Program-made: the position numbers and the translations under genes
Assembly (NCBI GenBank): GCA_026225945.1
Contig: JAMJFZ010003746.1
Span: 3,108,501 to 3,172,500 of the forward strand
Length of the DNA stretch: 64,000 bases
Direction: 5' to 3'
Source of the DNA: Cricetomys ansorgei
Taxonomy: Eukaryota; Chordata; Mammalia; Rodentia; Nesomyidae
Notes under the pieces: generated by a model
Seen by the model: the letters and a program-made list of their open reading frames with translations, nothing else
Told to the model about the DNA's origin: nothing
Databases searched by the model: none
Shown: one piece after another, positions 12,326 through 24,736 of the stretch
Numbering within the stretch: position 1 is the first letter of the stretch
Layout: every line of letters begins with the position of its first letter

Positions 12326-14762
12326 ATCCTTTCATTTGGATTATATATGTGTATGCTGTAAGAGTATAGAGGAGTGAGAACAGAGAGGTGACAGTACCAG
12401 GAGCTAGACAAGCAGCTAGTATTAGGTTGCGAGTAACGGTGAACAGCTGAGACTTGGCCTAGCAGGAAACGGTGTCACTGAAAGGTTTTTATGTTGAGAA
12501 ACGACTTGCCAATAATTACCTTGTAGAATGAAGTATAGCAGCAGAAGAGCATGAATTAAAAGGCAAAAATAACCTGTAAGCTAAGGAATCAGGAGTCAAC
12601 TTAGACAGCAGATATGAGAAAGATGACATTGCCTAAGTGCTTTCGTAATTCAGGGCCAGTTCTAAGAAAAGATGTATGAAAACTCATTCTACTGCTTTTG
12701 TGCCAGAAATAAGAATATCAGATCAAAGATTATACTACCTTGCTGCATTTAGGAGATTAGACACCAGTGTGGCTGGGGTCTAGGCAGGTGGCTTAGTACA
12801 GAGTGCCCCTTTCAACATCGTATCTATAGCCTAAGGACGGACCGCACACAGTGAGTGACAGATGGGAGCCCAGCAAGTTCAGAGAGAGGGACATCAGTAC
12901 CTTGAGGGTGGAAACTTACTTTAGCATACATCTGTCTACAAATCTACCATAGAACAACAGATTTGTACTAGAAGGTAGGAGGCATAACGATAAATAAAAT
13001 TTATAGGTAGGTAAGGAACAGATTTACAAACAACTACAATAATAAAATAATAGTTCAATAAAAGAGGGCCTCTATCAAAGACTTAAAGGAAAACAGAAGA
13101 CAAATAGGATATATGAGTGGCTCCTTAAAAGGTCCCAGTGACAAACCAAAGTTTGGTTCCACTCTAGTTCATCCAGGGGCATCAGTGAGTTTACTAAGTC
13201 TACTTGCAAAGCATGGGTGAAGGGTTATGGGCAGGAGCACGTGTGGCTATAAAACAGTTGCACTGGAAGGTCTGTACCCAGCAAGTCTGATGGCTTCGCC
13301 AGGGCTGCATAGATGAAGCCGCCTTCTGCATTTTTCCAGCCAATATATGCTAGCATCTTACATATATTGCAGATCAGGGGCCATGTTCAATTAGGCAAGA
13401 AATGCATGCAAATGGCTGGGAGGAGAGGCTGGAATCTCGGGTGAAGCTTCAATGATCCTCCTCACCTCTTCCTTCTATGAGGGAATATCCAGTCGACAAA
13501 CTCAGCTGTGATGACTTTTTGCAAGCAAGCACAGCTGATCCGATGAAGATGATGGCTGTTTTTCTTGATGGATAGTGCTGCCTAACAGTATTACCTCAAG
13601 GATGCAATCTCCTCAGAACACAAGGTCATACGTTGCATCTTCTTTGGTAAGCTTAGAAACAAGTGAATCCTGAAGCATCATAGCCTGCTCAGGTGAGTGA
13701 CTTCAAAATGATACTACCTGCTGAGCATGCTTCAAGCAGACAAGAGTGTGCTCCCTGCCTTTTTAACAGAATATGCTAGTAACTTTAGTCTTTTGTGTAA
13801 TTAGCACAAAAGGAGAGAAGTGTTTCACACTACGTAATCGGGTACAACCAATTCCATAAGCTTACAGAAATGGTTAAGAAAAATTAGCATTCATCATATT
13901 AGTTCCATATATTATTTATAAAGCTTTCTAAACCAACTACATGCCTTCCCACCTAAAGCAATAGGTCAAAGACCTTTTATCTTAAAATGACCTTAGAGAA
14001 CATCCATCAGGAAGAGAATAAACCTTAGAGGTCTCGAGATTCCAAAGTAGAAGCTGTTTTGTGTTTACTTAGAAGTAAGGCACACTCAAAGCAGAAGCTG
14101 CACTTGCGGTGCTGACAACCCAATGTGTCACTGATTAAACAGTCACCTCACTGTCACTGGGGTCCAGAGTACACGGCTGCAGAAGGCAGCTATTACTTCT
14201 GTAATAGACACCTGTATCACACATAATAGCTGAGATCATAGTACAAAAACATTCAAGCTTGGATAATCTTACATCTCTATCTGTAGTGAGTGAAATCTAA
14301 CTGTTCTTTGTAATAAGTGATGGAGAAGTTAAGAAACATGGCTTGATAATGCCTTAAGTAGAAGGCCAACAAGTAGAGTCAATGTTCCTTATTCATGATA
14401 GCTATAAAGTACTATGAACACTGAATTAGCAAATAATGAGCCAATCATTAGAGGAAAGAAAGAACTAGTTCCCAGAAGCATTTGGCCAAAATATTTTCAT
14501 CAACAAATCTTATTTCATGTGTGTTTCTACTTAAAGGTATCTTATTTTATATAACAATACATAAATACACAACAAATTGAACTCATAGCTAAAAGCCGTG
14601 TATGTGTTTGTAACTAATAACACTTAGGAAGCTTAACTAATACAAGCATTTTCTTTGTAAGGCACAGCTCAGCATTCTAGGACTTAGGAATCCTGAATAC
14701 CACTTTAGCCCTAGGCTTAAAGCTATAGCAAGATCTCCATTAAAACAAACAGACAAATAACA
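12326..14762. other. Long stretch without recognised repeats
   Basis: No gene, RNA or repeat was recognised. The part at about 13360-13660 is richer in G+C, contains an octamer motif (ATGCAAAT at about 13406) and is reported as a possible regulatory block in the findings. Confidence 0.45.
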
Positions 14763-14891
14763 CCGGGCAGTGGTGGCACACATCTTTAATCCCAGCACTG
14801 GGGAGGCTGAGGCAGGCAGATCGCTGTGAGTTCGAGGCCAGTTTGGTCTACAGAGTGAGTTCTAGGATAGTCAGAGTTAAAAAAGAACAAA
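14763..14891 (+). repeat. B1 SINE (well preserved)
   Basis: CCGGGCAGTGGTGGCACAC, CTTTAATCCCAGCACTGGGG and GTTCGAGGCCAGTTTGGTCT are close to the B1 consensus, suggesting a fairly young copy. Confidence 0.93.
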
Positions 14892-15984
14892 ACTGTGGAA
14901 AATGTGGTGTTACAAAGATTGTGTGAAGGATACCTGCCTACAGTACAACACTTAAAACAGAAAAGCAAAGTGTTATCCTGCCTGGCTCCAAACTGGAATC
15001 TGACTCACATTGTTAGCTACTCTGTCCGTGTCTGTGAATAACTGAAAATGTCACAAGTATTTGTTTTGGGGCTACAAATGCTTTAGCAGGTAAGTGAATT
15101 CACAAATATGGCCTCTGCTAATAGAGGATTGATTTTACTTGTTTCTAAAATGTATTCAGCGACAAGAAAACAAACGTTCATTTTCTACTCCATAATCAGC
15201 ATTACTCCTTTCAGCATGACCATATGATATGACACAGGCACTTCCTAACAGTGTTCCTGTTTTGGACAAGGAGCAATGAAGTTTCACATGAACCCAGATT
15301 GAGTCTATCAACATGTATGACACACCTCACTGTGCTTTTCGAACACTACTATAAATTCTTGAATTGAACATGTGAAGAAAATTCAGGGTAAGCATTCAAT
15401 TATCTAAACTAAATTTACAAATTGAAACGAGAAATTAGAATTCCTAATTCTTTACTGTAAGAGGTTATGCTTTACACGATCAAGACTCTCTTTTGTCACC
15501 TCTAAAATAAACTCCACATAGATCCCAAATTAAAAAGGTTAGGAAACATAAAGGTCTAACTTTTTCTCAGTTTCTGTTTACAACTGCAAAAGCTTAATTT
15601 TATACTTAATCTATCACTGATTTTATGTAGTCAACTTTTTGAAAGTTAAAATAAAAGTTTGCTCAATAGTCATGCTGAAGGAGTAGGAAAATTTGGCTAA
15701 GTAGACATGGAAATATAACTGCTTAATAAATCACAACAGTTTACTAGCTAGTATTTGGAGTTTGTGTTTCCATTACAAAGAACCATAAGTGAACACAACT
15801 GCAGTAAAGACCTTGAGAAACAAACAAATTGTAAAAGAAATTAGCATTTTAAGAAAGGCCATGGTACTGTCTAATTGGTCATGATAATCTTATTCTTCTC
15901 TGTCCACTCTTACAATGCACCAGACATCAAAATGACAAACATAAAAACTGTATGCCTTCAATAAGCCCCAAATCTGACGGACCA
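14892..15984. other. Unique AT-rich intron, no feature seen
   Basis: No gene, RNA or recognisable repeat was found. Confidence 0.45.
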
Positions 15985-16132
15985 TCTCCAATCTGTCTTG
16001 CTCAGTGAATAAAGGTCCTTGCTATCCTATGATGCAAGCCTGACTACCTGAGCTTGACTCCTGGAACTCATGTAAAGGTTGAAAGAGAGAACCACTCCAT
16101 CTCCAAACTGCCAACACCTCAAATTTGCATTT
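15985..16132 (+). repeat. B3-type SINE
   Basis: TTGCTCAGTGAATAAAGGTC, GACTACCTGAGCTTGACTCC, GAAAGAGAGAACCACTCC, with no clear A-tail. Diverged. Confidence 0.7.
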
Positions 16133-16138
16133 AGGGTT

Positions 16139-16290
16139 GAGTGGGCAAACTGTGGTACAGTCACAGGATGGAATACCATGGAGCTAGGAGAATAAATGAA
16201 CTACTATTACACTTAGAGGTAGCGAAAGCATGATACACTATGGAAGCACTTTGTAAGGGCTATGAGGTAAGTAAAATTAAACAGTAAAAG
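16139..16290 (+). repeat. L1 3'-end fragment
   Basis: AAACTGTGGTACAGTCACAG, GATGGAATACCATGGAGCTA and AATGAACTACTATTACAC resemble the end of L1 ORF2. Short and diverged. Confidence 0.5.
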
Positions 16291-16524
16291 ATTTTAAGTG
16301 GAAGATTAAGTCATGGGAATTTTAGAGCAACCATGCTATGACAATCAGAGAGGAAGATCATTTAGGAGGCAGTTAAGGATACTCCAACCTAGGATAACTT
16401 TTAAAGCACGAATTATGGTGCTGAGAAGAAGTAGAAAACAATACAGGAAATCAAGCTGACAGAATGGACTGGACATGGTACCAGAATGATTGAAAATAGA
16501 AGGGGTCAATGATAGGTCCTAGAG

Positions 16525-16673
16525 CAGAGATTCTCAACCTGGGGTTCAAACGTCCCTTTCACAGGGGTCGCCCCAAACCATCTGCATGTCATAACTTTAT
16601 AGCTGGGAGTCACAACCACAACCTGAAGAATTGTATTAAAGGATCACAGCATTAGGAAGGTTGAGAACCAATG
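16525..16673 (+). mobile_element. URR1-like hAT MITE, copy 1 (internally deleted)
   Basis: Terminal inverted repeats CAGAGATTCTCAACCT and its counterpart AGGTTGAGAACCAATG. The 8-bp target duplication is TCCTAGAG (16517-16524) and CCCTAGAG (16674-16681), one mismatch. It has the AGGGGTCGCCCCAAACCATC and GTATTAAAGGATCACAGCAT blocks of the family, and is about 60 bp shorter than the other copies. Nonautonomous; no transposase. Confidence 0.9.
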
Positions 16674-16681
16674 CCCTAGAG

Positions 16682-17961
16682 TCATTTTGTAAGAAGTGAG
16701 GGGCATTTTATTTTGGGTAATAATTTAAATGTTACTATAAAAGCCTCATTTTTGGATGTTTTATGAATTGTTTTGTGTTATAGGTAGTATGGAATGAAAG
16801 TAAAAGGAATGTCTGTTACATAATTATATACCATACAATCATGCCTCCTGTACCTCCTGCATGCAGAAACTAAAATGCCTACAGGCAAACCAACCTACAG
16901 ACAGCATGACTTTACACAGAAAATGCCTTAGAATCATTGCAGTTGGCAAGTGCTCAAGGGCAGTCTGGTTATCACAAGAAACCACTGGGATTAAACTTTT
17001 CAGCCCTTTCTAAGATGACATCCTTAATAAGAAAACATCTAGATGATGTCTTTGAGATTCAAATGACTTGGAAGGAAAAACTCATGAAGTGAATTTCAAA
17101 GGAACATAAGGTCTTTTGAAACACTGCCACCATAGTTCATACTTAAATTGCTATACTTGTACTAAGTGTATATCTGTGTTACTAATCCAAAATTTACTTC
17201 TTAGGAGTCACTTAGAAGCTCTCAGTGGCTAAAGTGTTAGTTTATAAGCAAATCCAGACATTCTACACATACTCATGTATGCAGGCCATTCAAGAGCACA
17301 TGCCCATCCCTGACAACGTGTGAACTTAACTTGAGTCACAGCTTCTAAGCAGTTATTTTGCTCCTTGAAACATTATACCAGCTCAATTCTATATTCATTT
17401 CTACACAGATCAGTTCCCAAGCTGTGTTTACTTTTCCATTGTCTGCAAATATTTTTATGATTTCTTTTGAAGTCACTGACACAAAACCAAGTCAGGGTAA
17501 TGGCCTCTTTCCTAGGAAAACAAAGACTTTACTTCTGCCTCCATACTCAATTTGAAGAGAGAGGAACAATTTGTATTCTATGTTAAATGTTATCTGTATA
17601 AAGATAAGCTCTAAGGTATTTCATAACTGGCAGAATGGAGAAAATATGAGAGACCTTAAAATTAACTAATTAATCATGCATTATGAGCAGGCCTGTATAT
17701 TCTGTACTTTCATATTAATTTCTCACAACTTTACGAAATGCTTAAGAGCAAAATAAATGTCTGTGTCACATTGTACAATTAAATTCAGTTATAAGGTGAA
17801 AGTGCATGCTCTTGCTGCTATTTAAAGAAACATTTAAAATATTATACAGGTGATACATTCACTCTGACCATGCAGGTTAATAAATCTTTGGTCTCACAGA
17901 TGTTATGTATGTGCTTTACAATTTGAACTATACACCCAGATCCCATTCATATGGTTTAAAA
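16682..17961. other. Unique AT-rich intron, no feature seen
   Basis: No gene, RNA or recognisable repeat was found. Confidence 0.45.
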
Positions 17962-18078
17962 TAGTCAAGCATGACAATGCATGCCTAGAATACTAGTATG
18001 GAGGGGGCTGGGACAGCAGGATTGAGATTCAAGAGCAGCTTGGACTACACAGTGACATCCTGTCTCAAAATATTGTAT
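17962..18078 (+). repeat. B1 SINE (diverged)
   Basis: CAAGCATGACAATGCATGCC, then CAGCTTGGACTACACAGTGA and CCTGTCTCAAAATA. Confidence 0.7.
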
Positions 18079-18257
18079 GCATACACACACAGATACATAC
18101 AGTAAAAAACAACAAAACAAAAAACTTTACTCATTCTTATTCTTCACTGCTCCAGGCTAATAATCGTTATGACTGCCTTCAAATTTCCTTCTTTTAAAAC
18201 AAACAGTAGCATATAGTTTCCATGCTGCATTTCTCATTTAACGGTATCAACTAGAGG

Positions 18258-18335
18258 CTGTATATGGTGATGCTTACCTGAAACCAAAGCACTCAGGAGG
18301 CTGAGACAGGAGGATCCTGCCTCAGAATATCAAAC
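18258..18335 (+). repeat. B1 SINE fragment
   Basis: ATGGTGATGCTTACCTGAA, AGCACTCAGGAGGCTGAGAC and AGGAGGATCCTGCCTCAG are the first half of a B1 with an internal loss. Confidence 0.65.
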
Positions 18336-18399
18336 AAAAACCAAACAAGTATCAACTTGAATTATAAAGGCGTATGTCCTCTGATATTATGGTTCTACT

Positions 18400-18740
18400 T
18401 TGTGGATTTTATTCTAGAGAACACACACATGAGATGACTTTGGTTTAGGATTATTTTCATGCTTATGAAAAACCTGCATTCATAGAAACTTATTATCTTA
18501 TAATATATGTATCAGTAAAATGTTAAAAGTAATTTAATTATCTACCAATGGAAGAACAGTTAAGTGTATTGTGGAATACTATTCCCAAGGAGGGAAGAGT
18601 TAGTAGTGATATAGAAGGATAACCCAAATGTAAAAATAAGTCAGCAAAAATTTAATAGACAGATATGGATACTGTCTGCTACATGAAATAATGTGATGAA
18701 ATATTAAAAGACTATGTGGGGAAAGCCTAATATCAACAGC
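18400..18740 (+). repeat. Possible old L1 3'-end
   Basis: TCTACCAATGGAAGAACAG followed by TTGTGGAATACTATTCCC resembles the 3' end of L1M-type ORF2/3'UTR. Weak. Confidence 0.35.
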
Positions 18741-18862
18741 AATACTCTCTGAACTGCAATATACCAAAAGGCTGCCAATAAACAGAATATAAATGTTCAC
18801 GTTGGCAAACCACAAAATGTGGATTAAAGACATGAAAGTGGAAGGACGGTGTAGGGTATGGT

Positions 18863-19196
18863 GCTTTGTACAAGTTGTCTCCCACAGGCTCAGGCATTTG
18901 AACTCCTGGCTTCCAGTGGGTGGTGCTCTTTGGAAGGTTTAAGAGGTGTGGCCTTGTTGGAGGAAGTGTGTCACTGAAGGTGAGCTTTGGGAGCTTAAAG
19001 ACTCCAGCCATTTCAGGTTAGTTCTCTGTTTCCCATGCTTTTTTGGTTCCAGATGTGAGCACTCAAATTTCTTACTCCTGCAGCCAGAACCTTGCTCTGC
19101 CATCATGTTCTAACGCTCTGGAACTGTCAATCTTTCTTCTGTAAGTGCCTTGGTTATGATGTTGTATCACACCAACAGGAAAGTAACTAATATACA
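18863..19196 (+). repeat. Rodent MaLR-like LTR
   Basis: Typical segment order: CCCACAGGCTCAGGCATTTG, GGAGGTGT-type block GTGTGGCCTTGTTGGAGG, then GTAAGTGCCTTGGTTATG and an AGTAACTAATA end. The layout parallels mammalian MaLR LTRs. The exact sub-family is not determined. Confidence 0.7.
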
Positions 19197-19299
19197 GAGG
19201 AAGAAAAGGAAGGGGGAATAAGAAAAGGTACTGTGGGGACAATGTGGGGGACACAGAAAAAAAAACCCATATTACAATCTGGAATCTAGTTTTTGTTGT

Positions 19300-19402
19300 T
19301 ACTGTTTTTTTGAAACAGGGTCTCATTATGTGGCCCTGGCTGGCCTGGAACTGCCTATACAGAACAGGTTAACCTGAGAAATCACAGAAATCTGCCTAGC
19401 TC
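19300..19402 (-). repeat. B1 SINE fragment
   Basis: TTGAAACAGGGTCTCATTAT, GCCCTGGCTGGCCTGGAACT and CAGAAATCTGCCTAGCTC. Confidence 0.75.
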
Positions 19403-20221
19403 TTAGGCAGGAATCTATGTGAACTCTAGATTTTTATCTATATTCTTATATATAACATGAAAGCAAAAGGGGAGCTCTGTGAAGGGAGGAAGGGACAAGT
19501 TAGAAGAGGACAAGAGTAGAATACAATTATACGTATGTGTGGAAAATGCCAATATGAAACCTATTATTTGCATGCTAAGAAAAATTTTGAAGCCCAAATA
19601 TTCATCTAAAAAGTAAATTGTAAAACGATGTATACAACATTTTATTTATATAAAGCTATATATAAAATATAGATATAAAATTAGAATCTTGTTACATACG
19701 TGAATGCTCTCTTAAATATAGCATGTTATTAACTACTTTAGAAATGAAGCTATTACACATGAGTAGATACAAGACTCAAACATTCAAAGCACATCTTTGT
19801 GATGACACAAAATATTCTCAAAATTTTGAGGCCTTACTTTCCATGAAAACTGAACTCATGAATTTATTTAAGAATTTAAATGGAAAGACAAAATCCAAAA
19901 TAATACACCATTACAGTAAAGTCTTACTAGAAAGCCTGAGTGATAATTACACATGGGGATTAGTTTCTAAATTACTTGAAATAAAAGAATACATGTTTCA
20001 CACAGAACCGTAACAGCAGCATTCATGTAACAGCAACATGAGAAACAAATTCTGATTCATTTATTTACCTACTTATTTAAATCTTACTTTATTTAATTTT
20101 GAGATTTGATCTTATATAATTTAGGATTATCACGAACTCACCATGAAGCTGAGGATGACCTCAGCTACCTGATCTTACTACCTCTGTGCTTAACAGTATG
20201 CTCCGCCATGTGGTTTCTTGT
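19403..20221. other. AT-rich intron, little recognised
   Basis: Part of 20080-20200 looks like a very diverged inverted B1/B4. The rest shows no feature. A 96-codon open frame at 19723-20013 has no domain and sits in AT-rich DNA. Confidence 0.4.
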
Positions 20222-20402
20222 TGTTGTTTTTGGTTTTTTGGTTTTTTGAGACAGAGCTTCTCTGTTGTAACCTTGGCTGGCCTCGAACTCACAGAGTTCT
20301 ACCTGCCTTTGCCTCCCAGGTACAATTCTATGCTGCTAGAATTCAAACCTAGGGCTTCATGTATGCTTGGCAAAAGCACTCTACCATCTGAACTATATTC
20401 CT
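20222..20402 (-). repeat. B4-type SINE (B1 half plus ID half)
   Basis: TTTTTTGAGACAGAGCTTCT and CTTGGCTGGCCTCGAACTCA (B1 complement), followed by AGGGCTTCATGTATGCTTGG and CAAAAGCACTCTACCATCTG (ID complement). Confidence 0.8.
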
Positions 20403-20485
20403 GGAGTTCTGCAATATTTAAACTTAAACGAGGCAATGGTTACCAAGTCAGGGGTAGGGTAAATTGTTCAAAAATTTTCTGTCTT

Positions 20486-20629
20486 GGGGGCTGATGAAAT
20501 AGCCCAGTGTTAGGTCAAGCCCCAAAACCTGAATTTAATCCCCAGAACCAACATGGTAGAAAGAAAGAGCCAACTTTTGCAAGTTGTTCCCCAACTTCCA
20601 TCCCATCAAAACAAACATTAAAACAAATT
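20486..20629 (+). repeat. B3-type SINE
   Basis: GGGGGCTGATGAAATAGCCC, ACCTGAATTTAATCCCCAGA, GCAAGTTGTTCCCCAAC, with an A-rich end. Confidence 0.75.
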
Positions 20630-20749
20630 TATGTTGTATATGCATCAGAAAACCAACACAGGGACAAATATACGCCTTAAAGCACACAAAGAACTATGTC
20701 CATATATAACATGAAATAAATATATAAACTTTTTTTCTTTTCCTTGCTC

Positions 20750-20862
20750 TTTTTTTTTTTTTTTTGGGTAGAAAAAAAAACAATCAAACTATGTAGCCCA
20801 AGCTATCCTCCATTTTGATCCTATCCTCCTGAGTGCTGGGATTAAACACCTGGCTCAAAAGT
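20750..20862 (-). repeat. B1 SINE fragment
   Basis: A poly(T) start, CTATGTAGCCCAAGCTATCC and CCTGAGTGCTGGGATTAAAC. Confidence 0.75.
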
Positions 20863-22509
20863 GAGTTATGATCACAGAGCCACTGGACAGTATTGCTGTT
20901 GGCTTTTAAACATAGATGAATGGGACTGAAATTAAGACTATAAAAATGAATATGAAAATGAAATGAAGACTATAAAAAAACAAAAAAATGAAGAAAATCA
21001 TCATTTTGGAATACAAAATAGTAACAGGAACAGTATCTTAAAGCACTGGTTACTCCGGAAGTCTGGAACAAGGACTAAAAGGTGGGTACTTTGCCACCCC
21101 CTCACCCTTTGTTGAGGACGAAGTGTTCTGGCAAATTTTTTTCTATTACCTCTCCTTCTGCATAACAAAGCTGTGAATCACACAGTAAATTCTTGGCATT
21201 AACTTGGAGAGAGAGGGGAGAGCTCAGAGCTGCTGCTACCCCCAACACTGAGCTGCTCTGCAAATGGCTTGCTGGACCATAAACTAACCTCTGTGGAGGG
21301 CCCCATGGAGACACCCACACACTCTGCAGCTCAGTGCCAGGGCCCCCTCAATACTCTAAGGGCTTATTCGCAACTCAAAATGCTCTGCCAGTTTCTCTTG
21401 GCTCCAGAGACAGCTTCACCTGCAGGGTTTCATTTTTCTGCTTGACACCTCAGTGTTGATTTTCCTATACAGTACAAAAGAGCCCTCTCCAATGCTTCTC
21501 ACACAATTACACAATCACTCCATTGTAACTCAGGAGAGGATTAATGATTGGGTTTTATTTGATTGTAGTTTTGATTAATCCTGACTGTTTAATTTGTGAC
21601 CTTTGCTGGAATCCCAAGGGCTGGGAATCAGAACATGCACACTGTACCACTGTACTTTGAGCAGTTTGAGCTTGCCAATTTATTTTATGCCTCATTAGCC
21701 ACAAAAGCTATGAAATTTTAGTCCAAGAACAGCTCCATGTTTTTTTCAGAGTATGGGTACAGAATCTTGTAGGACTTTTCATTTTTATTTAGATATGGTA
21801 AGCTAATAATTAGTCCATCCTGGTTATACTCCAAAAGCTCTAATTCTAACTGGCAGGTATCTTATTGAAACACCAAACCCAAGAAGCCACATGTGGCTGC
21901 CCCAGTTTCCCAGGGCACAGAGCACAGAATCAGTTATTTTGAGTGGGGGTGAGGGGATGGGAGGGACTAGGGCTGTTGTTGTTTCCCACATTCTGTGACA
22001 AATGTTTCTTTGGAATCATAACCAAATCTGTATCAATAAATTCACAGAAAGGGTGGTATAGTTCTTAATTATTTACTATCTGAGAATCAGTCTCTCTGAC
22101 ATTTCTGTGAATAATTCATAATATACACATGCTTTTAAAAAAATTTTCATTTTAAGCATTTACAGAATTAACAAACTATGAGAGACTAAGAAACTCTTTT
22201 ATAAGACATGCAAATTAGCTAGCTTACTATTAACTTTACTACAAAGTCGAAAGTACCCATATGAGGGCACTGCTTTGCTGTCCTTTAGAGCTGGTCTTGT
22301 CCACATCATACCTTGTGATCCAGTGACTCAAGTTCATTGGCTTTTTCATTGTTGCTTTTTAACCATATCTTTTATAGATCTAGCTTTCAATCATCTTAAA
22401 AAGGTATTTAAAAGTAATTCCAGTTTCAAACACTTAGAAAAACACCAGTATCTAGATCTTATCTCTAACTCAGAGGCAGCAAACCCCCACTGCCCCCCAG
22501 TCTCCTCTT
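20863..22509. other. Repeat-poor stretch
   Basis: No gene or RNA was recognised, and no SINE or LTR between the inverted B1 at 20750 and the FLAM-like piece at 22510. It includes the candidate conserved block at about 21380-21720, described in the findings. Confidence 0.5.
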
Positions 22510-22615
22510 CTGGATATGAAGTTTCAGTATGTTGCCCAGGCTAACCTCAAGCTCCTGGGGTCAAGTAATTCTCCTGCCTCAGCCTTCCAAGTAGCCAGGA
22601 CTTGGACTTAGCTGT
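22510..22615 (-). repeat. Old 7SL-derived monomer (proto-B1/FLAM-like)
   Basis: TATGTTGCCCAGGCTAACCT, CAAGCTCCTGGGGTCAAGTA, TCTCCTGCCTCAGCC and CCAAGTAGCCAGGACT. It resembles free 7SL-derived monomers more than the rodent B1 consensus, so it may predate the B1 expansion. Confidence 0.65.
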
Positions 22616-24419
22616 TGCAATAGCAATTTCCTAATGACTTACTCATACTCCTTTTCTAAAACGTTCAGTGTTAAGTTTCATAAAAATGTATTTTTTCATA
22701 TAAGTTTATCACTGGAACATATAATTGTAAAAATACATAATTACGGTTTCACAAGTAAGTGGAATAAAAAGAATTTGATAACAAACATAACTCCCTTAGT
22801 AACCTAACTCAACAAGTTAACAGAGACAGGTATGGTATATCTGAGTAATCAAATAAATGATTTTAGTACATTCTAGGCACCAACTAGGTATGGTTAGATC
22901 TCAATCTGGTTGTGAGTTAAGTAGAGGAGAGGTTTGCCAAAAGAACTTCTTAAATACATAATAAAAGTACATAAAACAGCACTGAGTTAGGCTGGGAGTA
23001 TCTATACGCTCCAAAGAGATGTCTCCTATTTGAAAGCTATGGATCCTATGAACTTGTTACCAAATGAAAAAGTGATCCGTTAGATGTCATGATTCACTGA
23101 GTCATTCTGTAAACTCAAACCCAGTATCTGTCTCTTCTATCAATCAAGACTAGAAATAAATGAACAGAATATTTCATAGGGAAAACAGCACTAGAAAGGA
23201 ATGGTTAAGAGGTACAGCTTGTTTTAAAAAACTGTACGGTGTAGAGGCTGAGTCTTAGTGCTAAGAATACAAACGAGGGATTTTGAACACTTTTGGATAG
23301 TTACTGGTCATTTGTATTTTTTTCTTTTAAAAATTGACTGCTTGTTTTATTAGTCTGTTTCTGATAGTTTTGTTTCCTTAGAGTTCAACTCAAAGCAAAC
23401 TTCTAATAGACTCATGTGGAAGAATGATGACCCGGCCTAAAAAAAAAAAAAAACAAACAAAAAAAACTGAATAAAATAAAAGAAATATTATAATCAAGAA
23501 AAAGATCAACCAGAGACAATATATGAAATATTTATAAGTTAAAAGTACTCTTTTCCTTCCTTGACAAATGAACTGACTGTGAAAATCATAGTCAGTACCA
23601 GTGGGTTAAGGAGGTCACAGGGCAACACATCACTTCCCTTTACCACTGGCAATCATTTCTTTAGATTGTCAGCAGCGTAAGAACAAGTTCAAGGTGCCAA
23701 AAGGGCAGCCTATAGCACCAGCTTTAGAACACAAACTCCAAACTAAAACCAAGTAGATGTCAAGGACTCCATTTCTTCTCCTGGCTATTGATGAAAAAAT
23801 GTAAACAGCAGCCACCCACAGCATGCCTAGTGGAGAAATTCTGCTACCCAACCATGCCTAAGATCCAAAAGATGCTGCTGGGGAAGAAAGAGCAAGTAGT
23901 TTCCAAATAGTGAGACTGTGTCTTGGATAATATAAATAATATTTTAGTGCTACATAGTAGAAATTCAATCATCTGCAGCCAATGGAAAGGCTTTTATATT
24001 ACTCAAATCTAATCAAATTTCATGCCTGTCATAAGTGAAAACATTTTCCCTGTATAAATTTATCTCCATAGGAAGAAGGAAAAGCATAACTGGTCAAATG
24101 AAATAGCCAGAGGAATATCAGTAACCTTATGAAGTAAGCATTCACTTCTGAACAGATAGCGGAATAATGCTTGCAAATTTTGTGTCACAGACAGCTAGCA
24201 CTTCCAAGAAATTCTGGCCTAAAGCAGATTGAGTTAGCTTAGACTTAGTTTGACTACAATGTCAGAATTAGAATTTCATTTACTTAGAAATCGGCCCTTT
24301 TAGTAGACACCGTACTACTTACAGATAACTATTTTTCTTTAACTCCCATATACCCAAGCCTTTGATGGTTGAGACTCTAATAATGAATAACACAGCAATA
24401 ATTAATAATCAACTGCTAT
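22616..24419. other. Unique AT-rich intron, no feature seen
   Basis: No gene, RNA or recognisable repeat apart from an A-rich run at about 23440-23465. Confidence 0.45.
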
Positions 24420-24580
24420 TGTAAGTGTTTTTCATGTATTAGCTCCTTTAAAACTTCCTTAAACTAGGTCTTATTCCTAATTTTACAGATGTGGACACAG
24501 GGAATTGCCAAAGAATTAGTGAAGCCCATTTTAAAATCCACCTGGGGCCCAGAATTCCATGCCTTCAATTACTTTCCTTC
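24420..24580 (-). repeat. MIR-like ancient SINE
   Basis: TTAGCTCCTTTAAAACTTCC and TTTACAGATGTGGACACAGG follow the complement of the MIR core (poly-pyrimidine, then TTTTACAGATGAGGAAACTG-like). Confidence 0.65.
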
Positions 24581-24736
24581 AGTTAGGTGAGTCCTAAGAA
24601 CAATGCTTTAATTAAATTAAATTTAAAATACAATTGTCTTCAACTGGAGGGAAGAAGGAAGAAATAAAGTAGGAAGAGAAGTGGAAAGGAAAGAGAAAAA
24701 TGCCACTGCGAACAGAGTGCTTGCTATTGTTTAGAT

